Assembly: GCF_001650725.1 (NCBI RefSeq)
Contig: NZ_LXVX01000011.1
Location: forward strand, 62,001-126,000
Length of the DNA stretch: 64,000 nt
DNA from: Sphingobium sp. TCM1
GTDB taxonomy: Bacteria > Pseudomonadota > Alphaproteobacteria > Sphingomonadales > Sphingomonadaceae
Reading direction: 5' to 3'
Made by a program: the position numbers and the translations under genes. Each line of letters starts with the position of its first letter. The stretch's first letter is position 1. The notes beneath the pieces were generated by a model that saw only the letters and a list, made by a program, of their open reading frames with translations, was not told the origin of the DNA and did no database searches. This document shows positions 42,505 to 50,642 of the stretch, one piece after another.

Positions 42505-43475
42505 CTGCTGCCCTGCATTGCTGGCAAGAGTTGACGGGCGATCTGCACGGAAGCCGGGAGCATCAGCACGCCGATCATGACCGGCAACATGCAGGTGACG
42601 AGCGGGATGGAGATCAGCACCGGGATTCGATGCGCTTTCTCCTCCGCCCGCATACGGCGTTTTTCGCGCATTTCGGCGGCATAGACCCGCAGTGTTGCGG
42701 CGATGCTGGAACCCAGCTTGTCGGACTGGATCAGCAGGGCGGCGAAGGAGCGGATTTCCTCCACGCCTGTCGCCTGGGCCATCCGGCGCAGCGCGGTTTC
42801 TCGCGAAGCACCGGCCCGCAACTGCATCGTCGCGGTCGTCAGCATCCGCGCGACCAGGGGCTGCGAGTTCACCATTTCCCGGCCGACCCGATCGATCGCG
42901 GCCTCCAGTCCCAGACCGGCTTCGACGCATACGAGCATCAGGTCCAGGCTGTCGGGAAACCCGTTTATGATCGCTTCGCGCCGCCGGTCGGCCTTTGCCC
43001 GTACCACCAGAGCGGGCAGATAAAGCCCGGCCACCGCAGAAATGGACCCGAACAGGTATAGCTTCGTGAAGGAAAGCGAGCTGCCGGCCATCAGGGTGAT
43101 CATGACAAGCGCCGTCGGCAGCAGGATGACCAGTATGAGGCGAATGAGCGTGAAGAGACGGGGTGCGGCAGGAGATTCAAATCCGGCCGCCACCATTCGC
43201 TCGCGCAGCACGTCCGACTTGGTGTCGGCCAGGTTCAACCCGGCGCGCTCGATCCGGTCGATCATTCGGGTGAGAGCGTCGTTCTGGCGCCCCAGCAGCG
43301 TTGGCGCGCTGACCTGCCCGCCGCTGCCTATCGCGATGGACCGCAATTCACGGCGGACGCCGCTGCGCTGGGATTGGACCCGGATCGCGACCAGGCAAAG
43401 GCTGACCACGACCAGAAACAGCCCGCCCAGAATGGCGACGCGCAGGAAGGGGTTGGAGGCGATGAGGTCGATCAT
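42501..43475 (-). CDS. tadC: Type II/IV secretion system F protein TadC
   Basis: 324-aa inner-membrane platform protein of the GspF family. A T2SSF domain occupies about residues 165-300 (FPDSLDLMLVCVEAGLGLEAA, LRRMAQATGVEEIRSFAALL, KLGSSIAATLRVYAAEMR) between hydrophobic segments at the N-terminus, middle and C-terminus. In Tad systems TadB and TadC pair to form the platform on which the TadA ATPase works. It starts one base before the TadB stop codon region and overlaps TadD by 4 bases. Confidence 0.92.
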   Translation of the reverse strand: MIDLIASNPFLRVAILGGLFLVVVSLCLVAIRVQSQRSGVRRELRSIAIGSGGQVSAPTLLGRQNDALTRMIDRIERAGLNLADTKSDVLRERMVAAGFESPAAPRLFTLIRLILVILLPTALVMITLMAGSSLSFTKLYLFGSISAVAGLYLPALVVRAKADRRREAIINGFPDSLDLMLVCVEAGLGLEAAIDRVGREMVNSQPLVARMLTTATMQLRAGASRETALRRMAQATGVEEIRSFAALLIQSDKLGSSIAATLRVYAAEMREKRRMRAEEKAHRIPVLISIPLVTCMLPVMIGVLMLPASVQIARQLLPAMQGSR

Positions 43476-43476
43476 G

Positions 43477-44475
43477 CTACACCTTGAGGTCCGTTAGTCG
43501 GCGGATCGAAAAGACCCCGATCGCATAGAGCCCGATCAGCATGGGGAAGCCGATGGTGAAGATCGGGTCCTGAGCGACATCCAGATAGAAGCCGGGGTTG
43601 TAGGTAAACAACACGGTGAAGGCGAACACGGGAAGCACCGTCAGCATCCAGCCCGTCATGCGCCCTTCGGAACTCAGCGCACGGACCTTGAGGAACAGAT
43701 TGGCCCTGTCGCGGATCACGCGCGCAAGATTTTCCAGGATTTCCGCCAAATTTCCGCCGGTTTCGGACTGGACCGCCACGCACACGACGAACATGCGGAT
43801 ATCTTCCAGATCCCATCGTTCGGCCATGCCGAACAGCGCGTCGTTCAATTCCGCGCCATAGGAGACTTCATCTGCGACCAGGCCGAATTCGCTGCCGATC
43901 GGGTCCTGCATTTCCTGGGTGATCAAATCTATGGCAGACGCGATCGGATGCCCTGCGCGCAGCGACCGGATGAAGATGTCGAGCGCATTGGGGAATTGAT
44001 CCTGCATCCGCTTGCGCCGCCGCTGCGCGCGGTGGCTGATGACCATCAGCGGCAGGCCCGCGCCCATGATGACGGACATGATCGCGATCAGTTGCACCAC
44101 GCCGATAGTCAGGCTGAAACGTCCGGCCACCAGCAGAAACATCAGGACGAACAACGTGATCGACGCAATTCCCGATCCGACGAGCAGGTTGCGCGCGCTC
44201 ATCGAAATGCCGGACATCATCACCATGCGGATCAGGCCGACATGGCGCCGCTGCCACCAGGGTGCATCCGGCGCGACCGTGGGCGGCGCATTCTTGAGCA
44301 GCGCGGTGCGGACCGCGTCGCGATCCTGCCCCGTTCGCAGCATGGACATTCGCCGGTTCACCGTGCCCAGTTCGGCCCGCCGATTGAGGATGATGCTCAT
44401 CACGAGTTGCGACAGCAGGAAGACGGTCGCGAAAACCGCGATCAGAATCGCCAGGCGGAGCAGGAGCGGGGTCAT
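43477..44475 (-). CDS. tadB: Type II/IV secretion system F protein TadB
   Basis: 332-aa inner-membrane platform protein of the GspF family and partner of TadC. The T2SSF domain contains QFPNALDIFIRSLRAGHPIA, LNDALFGMAERWDLEDIRMF and QSETGGNLAEILENLARVIR. Hydrophobic segments are at residues about 5-25, 95-150 and the C-terminus. ATG 44475 overlaps the TadA gene by 4 bases, giving the standard tadA-tadB-tadC order. Confidence 0.93.
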   Translation of the reverse strand: MTPLLLRLAILIAVFATVFLLSQLVMSIILNRRAELGTVNRRMSMLRTGQDRDAVRTALLKNAPPTVAPDAPWWQRRHVGLIRMVMMSGISMSARNLLVGSGIASITLFVLMFLLVAGRFSLTIGVVQLIAIMSVIMGAGLPLMVISHRAQRRRKRMQDQFPNALDIFIRSLRAGHPIASAIDLITQEMQDPIGSEFGLVADEVSYGAELNDALFGMAERWDLEDIRMFVVCVAVQSETGGNLAEILENLARVIRDRANLFLKVRALSSEGRMTGWMLTVLPVFAFTVLFTYNPGFYLDVAQDPIFTIGFPMLIGLYAIGVFSIRRLTDLKV

Positions 44476-45860
44476 GGCATGTCGAACTGCGTCGTCGGGC
44501 GGAACACGGACGGATCGATTTCAATGCCGTGCGCCGCCAGGATGTTCATGAATTTGGGCCGGATGCCGGTCGCCTCGAAATGGCCGGCGACCCGACCGTC
44601 CGCATCGCGGCCGGCCATCTTGAAGCGGAAAATATCCTGCATGGTGATGACCTCGCCCTCCATCCCCGTCACTTCGGATAGGGAGAGTATCTTGCGGCGC
44701 CCGTCACTCAGGCGCCCTACTTGCAGCACGACGTTGATCGCGCTTGCGATCTGGCTGCGCGTGGATCGCGCGGAGATGTCGATGCCGCTCATGCCGACCA
44801 TCTGCTCGATCCGCGACAGGGCATCGCGCGACGTGTTGGCGTGGACGGTGGTCATCGACCCGTCATGGCCGGTGTTCATCGCCTGCAGCATGTCGAATGC
44901 CTCGCCCGACCGGCACTCGCCCAGGATTATCCGGTCAGGCCGCATCCGCAATGCGTTCTTGACGAGATCGCGCTGGGTCACTTCACCGCGGCCCTCGATA
45001 TTGGGCGGGCGGGTTTCCAGGCGCGCGACATGATCCTGCTGCAACTGCAACTCGGCCGAATCCTCGATCGTCACGATCCGCTCGCGTTCGTCGATATGGG
45101 ATGACAGCGCGTTCAGCATGGTGGTCTTGCCCGAACCGGTGCCGCCCGAGATGATGATGTTGAGCCGCGCGGCGACGATCGCCTTCAGCACGGTCGCCAT
45201 GGACGCGGGAATGCTGCCCAGCTCGATCATCCGTTCCATGCTGATCGGCTTTTTGGAAAATTTGCGGATCGACAGCAGCGATCCGTCGATTGCCAGTGGC
45301 GCCACGATCGCGTTCACGCGCGATCCGTCGGCCAGCCGGGCGTCCACGAACGGAGAGGATTCGTCGATACGCCGACCTACTGCGGTGACGATCTTCTGGA
45401 TGATGCGCAGCAGGTGGCGCTCATCCTGGAACCGGGTGGCGGTGCGCTCCAACAGGCCATAACGCTCGACGAACACGGATTCGCAGCCATTGACCAATAT
45501 GTCGGTGATCGTCTCGTCCTTCAGCAACGGCTCGAGCGGCCCGAGGCCGAGCAGTTCGTCGAGCACGTCGTTGCACAGCAGCGCCCGCTCGTTGCGATTG
45601 AGGACTTCGCCTTCCGCTTGCAGCAGTTCGGCCACGATTTCCGACACGTCCTTGACGATCTGCTCGCGCGACATCTTGTCGAGCAGGGCCAGGTTGATCC
45701 GGTCAAGCAGCAGCCGGTGAATCTTCACCTTGAGCGCGATCATCCGGTCGGAGAAGGAAGGCTCCGCCGGTACGGCGGCGAGCGCGGCGGCCGGCGGCGG
45801 TCCGTCGACCTCGACCGGCTCCGGCGTGATGAGCTGCTCGCTCTTGCGGACATTCCACAT
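44472..45860 (-). CDS. cpaF: Tad pilus assembly ATPase TadA/CpaF
   Basis: 462-aa secretion ATPase of the GspE/VirB11 superfamily that powers Flp pilus assembly at the inner membrane. Walker A is SGGTGSGKTTMLNAL near residues 232-245, the Asp box includes ETRPPNIEGRGEVTQR, Walker B is PDRIILGECRSGEAFD near 310, and the His box is TVHANTSRDALSR near 337. The N-terminal domain (about 60-180) is typical of CpaF. ATG 45860 lies 2 bases after the CpaE stop codon on this strand. It overlaps tadB by 4 bases. Confidence 0.95.
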   Translation of the reverse strand: MWNVRKSEQLITPEPVEVDGPPPAAALAAVPAEPSFSDRMIALKVKIHRLLLDRINLALLDKMSREQIVKDVSEIVAELLQAEGEVLNRNERALLCNDVLDELLGLGPLEPLLKDETITDILVNGCESVFVERYGLLERTATRFQDERHLLRIIQKIVTAVGRRIDESSPFVDARLADGSRVNAIVAPLAIDGSLLSIRKFSKKPISMERMIELGSIPASMATVLKAIVAARLNIIISGGTGSGKTTMLNALSSHIDERERIVTIEDSAELQLQQDHVARLETRPPNIEGRGEVTQRDLVKNALRMRPDRIILGECRSGEAFDMLQAMNTGHDGSMTTVHANTSRDALSRIEQMVGMSGIDISARSTRSQIASAINVVLQVGRLSDGRRKILSLSEVTGMEGEVITMQDIFRFKMAGRDADGRVAGHFEATGIRPKFMNILAAHGIEIDPSVFRPTTQFDMP

Positions 45861-45862
45861 GG

Positions 45863-47065
45863 TCAGCCTCCCCGATTGAGCGGACCGCTGCGTAGCAGAG
45901 CGGCAAGTTTGGTGATGTCGGTGGCGAAACGGCTTTTCGGACGAACGGCGTTGACCAGCTGGCCCTGATTCTGCGCGGCGCTCACAAGCGGCTCTTCCAG
46001 CGCCAGCGACGCCAGGACGGGGTGCGACAATGTCCGCGCGACATCGCTCAGGTCGATGGTGCTGAACAGTCGCCTCTCAACCCGGTTCGCGACGATGTGG
46101 ACCGCGCTATCCTCGATCCCGACCGACCGGAACAGATCCAGCCGGCGCTTGGCCTGCCGCAGGCTCGGCAGGGAGAGTTCGACCACCATCAGGATCGCAT
46201 CCGATTCCGCGGCGGCCGACAGCGTCCAGCTCGTCCAGTCCGCCGGTAGATCAAGCACCACCATCCCATATTGCTGGCGGAAAAGCTGGATCACCTTGAG
46301 CAGCTGGTCGGTGTCGATCTGCTCCAGCGGCATGATCGTGTCGGGCGCGGCGACCACCGACAGCTGTTCCCCTGCGCCGATCACCACGGACTTCAACAGC
46401 TCTTCGTCGAGCCGCCCGTGCGCCTCCAGCAGGTCGTTGAGCCGGCCATTGGGTGCAAGGCCGAGATAGTCGGTGACAGTGCCGAACTGGACATCCAGAT
46501 CCGCCACCAGCGCGCCCTTGCCGCTCGTGTCGCTGGCCGCCAGCGCACCTGCCAGATGCGTGGCGACGGTGGTCGCGCCGCATCCGCCGACCGATCGCAC
46601 CACCGACAGCAGCGGCGCGAGCGTCGTTGGCGGGCGCGTGTCGCCATCGCGCCGGGCCATGGCGTCCAGCGTCGCCTGCAAAACTTCCTGCGGATCGAAC
46701 GGCAGCGACACGACGTCGGCCACACCTTCGCGCACGATGGTGCGAATGAGCGAGACGGTGGCGTCGCGAACGGCGGCGATCACGATCAGGCCCGGCCGTT
46801 CTTCGGCGACGCGCGTCAGCCGCTGCATCGATGCGCTGCTGCCCGGATCGACCTCCAGTACCAGCAGCCGTGCCCGGCCGAGTTGCGCTCCGCCCAGCGG
46901 TTCGTCGCTGTCCAGGGGCAGGGCCAACACCCCCGACAGGCCGCCATCCTCGATCACGGCCGTGAGCGGCGCGATCTCGCGGGGCGACGCCACGATCAGG
47001 ACTCGCGGTCCTTCGCCGGGCGCGGCGTGCTTCATCTGGTCAGCGGGAAAGTCGGGCGCACCCAT
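45863..47065 (-). CDS. cpaE: CpaE/TadZ family pilus localisation ATPase
   Basis: 400-aa protein with an N-terminal receiver-like domain (about 20-130, RVLIVASPREIAPLTAVIED, with LLVLEVDPG) and a C-terminal MinD/ParA-like domain. The Walker A loop reads VRSVGGCGATTVATHLA, lacking the Lys of KGGVGKTT; the same replacement is usual in TadZ/CpaE proteins. ALVADLDVQFGTVTDYL and MVVLDLPADWTSWT are the later MinD motifs. CpaE/TadZ places the pilus machine at a cell pole. It lies between the short lipoprotein gene and cpaF. Confidence 0.9.
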   Translation of the reverse strand: MGAPDFPADQMKHAAPGEGPRVLIVASPREIAPLTAVIEDGGLSGVLALPLDSDEPLGGAQLGRARLLVLEVDPGSSASMQRLTRVAEERPGLIVIAAVRDATVSLIRTIVREGVADVVSLPFDPQEVLQATLDAMARRDGDTRPPTTLAPLLSVVRSVGGCGATTVATHLAGALAASDTSGKGALVADLDVQFGTVTDYLGLAPNGRLNDLLEAHGRLDEELLKSVVIGAGEQLSVVAAPDTIMPLEQIDTDQLLKVIQLFRQQYGMVVLDLPADWTSWTLSAAAESDAILMVVELSLPSLRQAKRRLDLFRSVGIEDSAVHIVANRVERRLFSTIDLSDVARTLSHPVLASLALEEPLVSAAQNQGQLVNAVRPKSRFATDITKLAALLRSGPLNRGG

Positions 47066-47086
47066 ATACCCTCTCCATCCTTGCCA

Positions 47087-47392
47087 TCAATTGCCCGCCG
47101 CCGAAGCGGCGATCGTTGCGACATTGGATATCTTGGCGTTGACTGGCCGCTTCACCTTGTCGGTGCGATAGCGGGTGATCGCCTGCTCGGCATGTTCGCC
47201 GTTGGTTTCGGGCAGGGGCGTGTCATAGACCGGCAGAGGATTGACCACCTGCGCGGCCATTGTCTGGCGGTTGGCCTCCCCGAAATTGGTCGGCCCTCCC
47301 ATGTAGGGAACACCGCCATGCGGTTCCGCGCAGGCCGACAGCGCGCAGGCTGATCCGATCATGAGCAACAGGCGGGGGCGTTCAATAGGCAT
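47087..47392 (-). CDS. Short lipoprotein in the CpaD position
   Basis: 101-aa lipoprotein with lipobox CALSAC near residue 21. Beyond GGPTNFGEANRQTMAAQVVNP there is no domain I can name. CpaD in Caulobacter is about 200 aa and lies between cpaC and cpaE; this gene has that place but half the length. The N-FGEANR-x-T-x-AAQVVNP segment resembles the start of CpaD-like proteins. It overlaps cpaC by 11 bases. Probable outer-membrane accessory of the secretin. Confidence 0.75.
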   Translation of the reverse strand: MPIERPRLLLMIGSACALSACAEPHGGVPYMGGPTNFGEANRQTMAAQVVNPLPVYDTPLPETNGEHAEQAITRYRTDKVKRPVNAKISNVATIAASAAGN

Positions 47393-48860
47393 AGCCGTCT
47401 TCCTTGGGCTTGGCGGGCTTGGTCGCCGCTGCGGTGCCGGGGTCGGGCGTGAAGCCTGACGTGGGCGCCGGATCGACGGCTTCGGTCGGTGCGCCGTTGG
47501 GCACCACCGGCAGCGGGCGATAGGGCTGGCCGAAGAGGAACGCGTCCGATTCGCGCGGGTCGGCGACGCGATCGGTGGGCAGGCGCACCTGGTCGGGCCG
47601 GATGGGCTGGACCAGATGCGGCGTCACCACGATCAGCAGTTCGGTTTCGCCCTTCTGATAATTGGTGGAGCGAAACAGCGCGCCGATCACCGGCAAAGCG
47701 CCCAGTAGCGGAAGCTGGCGGATCGCCGTCTGGTAATCGTTGCGCAGCAGACCGGCGATCGCGAAGCTTTCGCCGTCCCGCATCTCCAGCGTCGTGCTGG
47801 CGCGCCGGGTGCGCAGGCCCGGAATGCTGATATTGCCGACATCCAGCGATACGGTCGGATCGATCTCGCTCACCTCCGGCTCGACGATGATGCTGATCGT
47901 CCGGTCGCTCAGCACGGTCGGGGTAAAGCCCAGGCTGACGCCGAAAGGCTTGAACTCGACCGAGATCGCGGCGTCTCCACCCGTTCCGTTCTGCGCGACC
48001 GGCACCGGGAATTCACCCCCGGCCAGGAAGGACGCGCGTTCGCCGGAAAGCGCGACGAGCGTCGGCTGGGCCAGCGTCTTCGACAGGCCGCGCTTTTCCA
48101 GCGCGTTCAATATGCCGTCGATCCTGACCCCGCCCAGGCTGAACACCGACCGGAAAATGCCGAACGTGTCGGTGATCGACCGCAGTTGCAGCAATCCTTG
48201 GCCCGTGTCCGGATCGGGCACGATCTGCGCCCCGCTGCCGGTGACGGCGTTGAAATTGTTGCCGCCGGACTGGAGGAAGCTGTTCAGGCCGATCTCCTTC
48301 CCGGCCGACCTTTGCACTTCGGCAAAGCGCACCTCCAGCATCACCTGCTGGCTGGAACCCATGGAGATCATGTTGATCACCTTGTCGCCGGCATAGGATT
48401 GCGCCAGCTGCACCGCGCGCGCCGATGACGCCGCGCTGTTGACGATGCCGGTCAGGACGATCGAGTCGTTGGAAATGCGCGCATTGATCTGGTCGCCGGG
48501 GATCAGCTCCCGCATCTGGCGCGTCAGCGCCTCGATATCCGGTCCGATGGCGACGTCCATGATCGACATCACCCGCCCGCCCGAGTCATAGAGCGTCAGG
48601 CTGGTGGTCCCCATCTTCTTGCCCAGCACATAGATGGAGCGGTCGGTCAGCGGCAGCACGTCGGCAATGTCGGCATTGCCAACCATCGCCTTTGCGATCG
48701 GACGGTCGGCGCTGACCACCTGGCTCTTGTTGACCGGAATGTCGAGCGTTCCGGCATGGAGCGCCGCCGGCATCACGGTTTCGGCCTGGGTTGCAAGCGG
48801 AATGCCCGGCGCTGTGAGGGCGAGCGCCAGCGCGGCGGCGCGGGGCAGGTTAGTAACCAT
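47382..48860 (-). CDS. cpaC: Tad pilus secretin CpaC/RcpA
   Basis: 492-aa outer-membrane secretin. It has a signal peptide (RAAALALALTAPGIPLATQA), an N-terminal pilus/BON-like domain with GTLDIPVNKSQVVSADRPIA and GKKMGTTSLTLYDSGG, and a C-terminal secretin domain with QVMLEVRFAEVQRSAGKEIG, SGERASFLAGGEFPVPVAQ and LPVIGALFRSTNYQKGETEL. A Pro- and Thr-rich tail follows. It forms the channel through which the Flp pilus leaves. It overlaps cpaB by 11 bases and the short lipoprotein gene by 11 bases. Confidence 0.94.
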   Translation of the reverse strand: MVTNLPRAAALALALTAPGIPLATQAETVMPAALHAGTLDIPVNKSQVVSADRPIAKAMVGNADIADVLPLTDRSIYVLGKKMGTTSLTLYDSGGRVMSIMDVAIGPDIEALTRQMRELIPGDQINARISNDSIVLTGIVNSAASSARAVQLAQSYAGDKVINMISMGSSQQVMLEVRFAEVQRSAGKEIGLNSFLQSGGNNFNAVTGSGAQIVPDPDTGQGLLQLRSITDTFGIFRSVFSLGGVRIDGILNALEKRGLSKTLAQPTLVALSGERASFLAGGEFPVPVAQNGTGGDAAISVEFKPFGVSLGFTPTVLSDRTISIIVEPEVSEIDPTVSLDVGNISIPGLRTRRASTTLEMRDGESFAIAGLLRNDYQTAIRQLPLLGALPVIGALFRSTNYQKGETELLIVVTPHLVQPIRPDQVRLPTDRVADPRESDAFLFGQPYRPLPVVPNGAPTEAVDPAPTSGFTPDPGTAAATKPAKPKEDGYAY

Positions 48861-49755
48861 GTTGCACCTCGTAATCGCTGGGGTTGCTGCCGCGAACGAC
48901 CGTCATCGTCGGCCCGGCGCGGCGTGGCGCGGGCGCCGGGCGCTGCGCCATCTGGCGGAACAGGGCAGGCATGGCCGATGCTGCGGGCGGCGTGGCGCCT
49001 CCGGTGCGGCGGGGCATGTAGATGTTGGTGGTCGACAGGTGCCGTGGCAGCACCGTCGGCATCGCCGTCTGCTGTGCGTCGGCGACGTTGCGCAGCGCCA
49101 GGCTGAGCTGGCCGAGCTGGATCGACAGCGCCAGTTTCTGCGCCTGCCGCGCATCGACCTGAAGGGTCGCGCTCTTGGCGATTGCCGCCTTGGTCTGGCT
49201 GGAATCGGCGACCTGGTCGATCCCCAGCACCGGCACCGCCTCGACCACGACATCGGTCATCTTGTCGTTGGCGCCCGCGCCGTCACCGGGTATGGGGCGC
49301 GTCAGCAGCACATCGACCACATCGCCGGGGCGGACGAAGCCGCCGACGCCCGACACGTCGTTGATGGGGATGGCGTAGGCCAGCTTGCCGACCGGGACCG
49401 TGGTCGACAGCGTGGCGCGACCGTCGCTGCCCGAAATCTTCGATGCGAGCAAAGGCTCGCCGGCCACGACCGGACGCAGCGCGACGCGCTTCGTCTTGGT
49501 CAACTGCTCGATGTCGGTAAAGGCGCCCGTCGGCACCGATTGCGCGGGCCAGTTCACCATCCGCACATTCTGCGGCCCCAGCTGGGCTCCGAACGGCAAA
49601 TCCTGGCTGGCGACTACAAGGCGGACAAGTCTTTGCGCCTCGGCGGACTTTTCCTGCTGCTTTTCATAGCCGGAAAAATAGGCATTGCCCAGAACGACCG
49701 CTCCAAGTCCGAAGGAAACGGCCACGGCGACTACGATGATATTGCGCCCCTGCAT
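48850..49755 (-). CDS. cpaB: Flp pilus assembly protein CpaB/RcpC
   Basis: 301-aa periplasmic protein with one N-terminal membrane segment (IIVVAVAVSFGLGAVVLGNA) and a SAF/RcpC domain: VVASQDLPFGAQLGPQNVRM, RPVVAGEPLLASKISG, AYAIPINDVSGVGGFVRPGD. CpaB links the secretin to the inner-membrane complex. ATG 49755 has GGGGGGTG about 4 bases upstream; GTG 49767 is a less likely alternative. It is separated from flp by 76 bases holding a strong hairpin, and overlaps cpaC by 11 bases. Confidence 0.92.
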   Translation of the reverse strand: MQGRNIIVVAVAVSFGLGAVVLGNAYFSGYEKQQEKSAEAQRLVRLVVASQDLPFGAQLGPQNVRMVNWPAQSVPTGAFTDIEQLTKTKRVALRPVVAGEPLLASKISGSDGRATLSTTVPVGKLAYAIPINDVSGVGGFVRPGDVVDVLLTRPIPGDGAGANDKMTDVVVEAVPVLGIDQVADSSQTKAAIAKSATLQVDARQAQKLALSIQLGQLSLALRNVADAQQTAMPTVLPRHLSTTNIYMPRRTGGATPPAASAMPALFRQMAQRPAPAPRRAGPTMTVVRGSNPSDYEVQHGY

Positions 49756-49785
49756 GGCACCCCCCACGCGAAAGCTTCAGAATAC

Positions 49786-49809
49786 TGGCCGGGACCCAAG
49801 TCCCGGCCA
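49786..49809 (-). terminator. Hairpin between flp and cpaB, probable attenuator
   Basis: Perfect 10-bp stem TGGCCGGGAC (49786-49795) / GTCCCGGCCA (49800-49809) with a 4-base loop. No T run follows on the minus strand, so it probably attenuates transcription or protects the abundant pilin mRNA rather than stopping it fully. Confidence 0.6.
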
Positions 49810-49831
49810 ATAAATTTCGGATTTTAAGACC

Positions 49832-50020
49832 TTAACAGGAGCCAGCCGCACCCTTCTGGGTGATGCAAGTACCTGCCGAGTTCATGGCGGTCGTGATCGA
49901 GCTGCCCAGGGCGATGGAAGCAGCGGCGATGCCCGAGCCGACAATGGCGAGGATCAGGGCATATTCGGCGGCCGAAGCGCCGGCATCGTCACGAACGAAG
50001 TCACGGATGAACTTGATCAT
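49832..50020 (-). CDS. flp: Flp/Fap major pilin
   Basis: 62-aa type IVb pilin. A short basic leader (MIKFIRDFVRDDAG) is followed by the processing site: cut after Gly before ASAAEYALILAIVGSG, with the conserved Glu-Tyr pair of Flp pilins, then a hydrophobic helix. The C-terminus has two Cys (GTCITQKGAAGSC), possibly a disulphide. ATG 50020 has GGGAG about 9 bases upstream. It is the first gene of the operon; only one flp copy is present in the window. Confidence 0.94.
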   Translation of the reverse strand: MIKFIRDFVRDDAGASAAEYALILAIVGSGIAAASIALGSSITTAMNSAGTCITQKGAAGSC

Positions 50021-50642
50021 CTATCATACTCCCAAAAATACAGTCAGTCATCTTGACGATGCCTGAATTGCTGCAATGCATCATAGATGGGAGACCCGGT
50101 ATGGAAATGCAGGCACCCACCCCCCTAACCGCCATCATCTCACTATTTGCACATGTCTGCATGAAGATTTGAACATGCAAACGGAGATAGTAAGCGGTAC
50201 TGAGCCATCCGGCCAAGTTGTCTAGAAATCCGCCTCTCCGGTCGATTCGTCAACTAACCCTTAAACGTTACCCAAAATTGCCATAAATCTTTTCGATTCT
50301 TCTCAACGCACTGAGAAACGACAAAATAGGCGGTGGCTCTCCGCTATCATGTCTCAATTAGGGACATGGAGCCGAAGGGGCAGTATTGCGTGAGGCAAAA
50401 GCCGGTGATGCGGAGGGTGTAGACTTGAGGCGAAATGAATATTTGCTTTTTTAATTGAAAATAGGAGTGAATCGCATTTAAGGAAGTGGAGGAAGGTTAA
50501 GGCGCACCTCGGCCGCCATATTGCGCCGAAGCGGCCGGTGGATGCCGGTCCGGTCCGCCATCCACCGACAGCCGTCAAACTGTCTATTTCGCTGTCGGAT
50601 TGACCGGAGCGCCCGATATGCGGACCTCCCGACCCCTCAGCG
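50021..50642. other. 622-bp AT-richer intergenic region upstream of flp
   Basis: The longest gene-free stretch. Composition is clearly richer in A/T than the surroundings. It should hold the flp operon promoter (near 50040-50220) and the end of the sulfatase operon. An inverted repeat CATGTC-N9-GACATG lies at 50348-50368. I see no convincing gene, tRNA or transposase remnant. Confidence 0.6.
50348..50368. repeat. Inverted repeat CATGTC-N9-GACATG
   Basis: CATGTCTCAATTAGGGACAT with arms CATGTC and GACATG in the AT-rich region between the sulfatase operon and flp. The inner TGTC-tC...Gg-GACA symmetry suggests a dimeric regulator site; regulator unknown. Confidence 0.4.
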
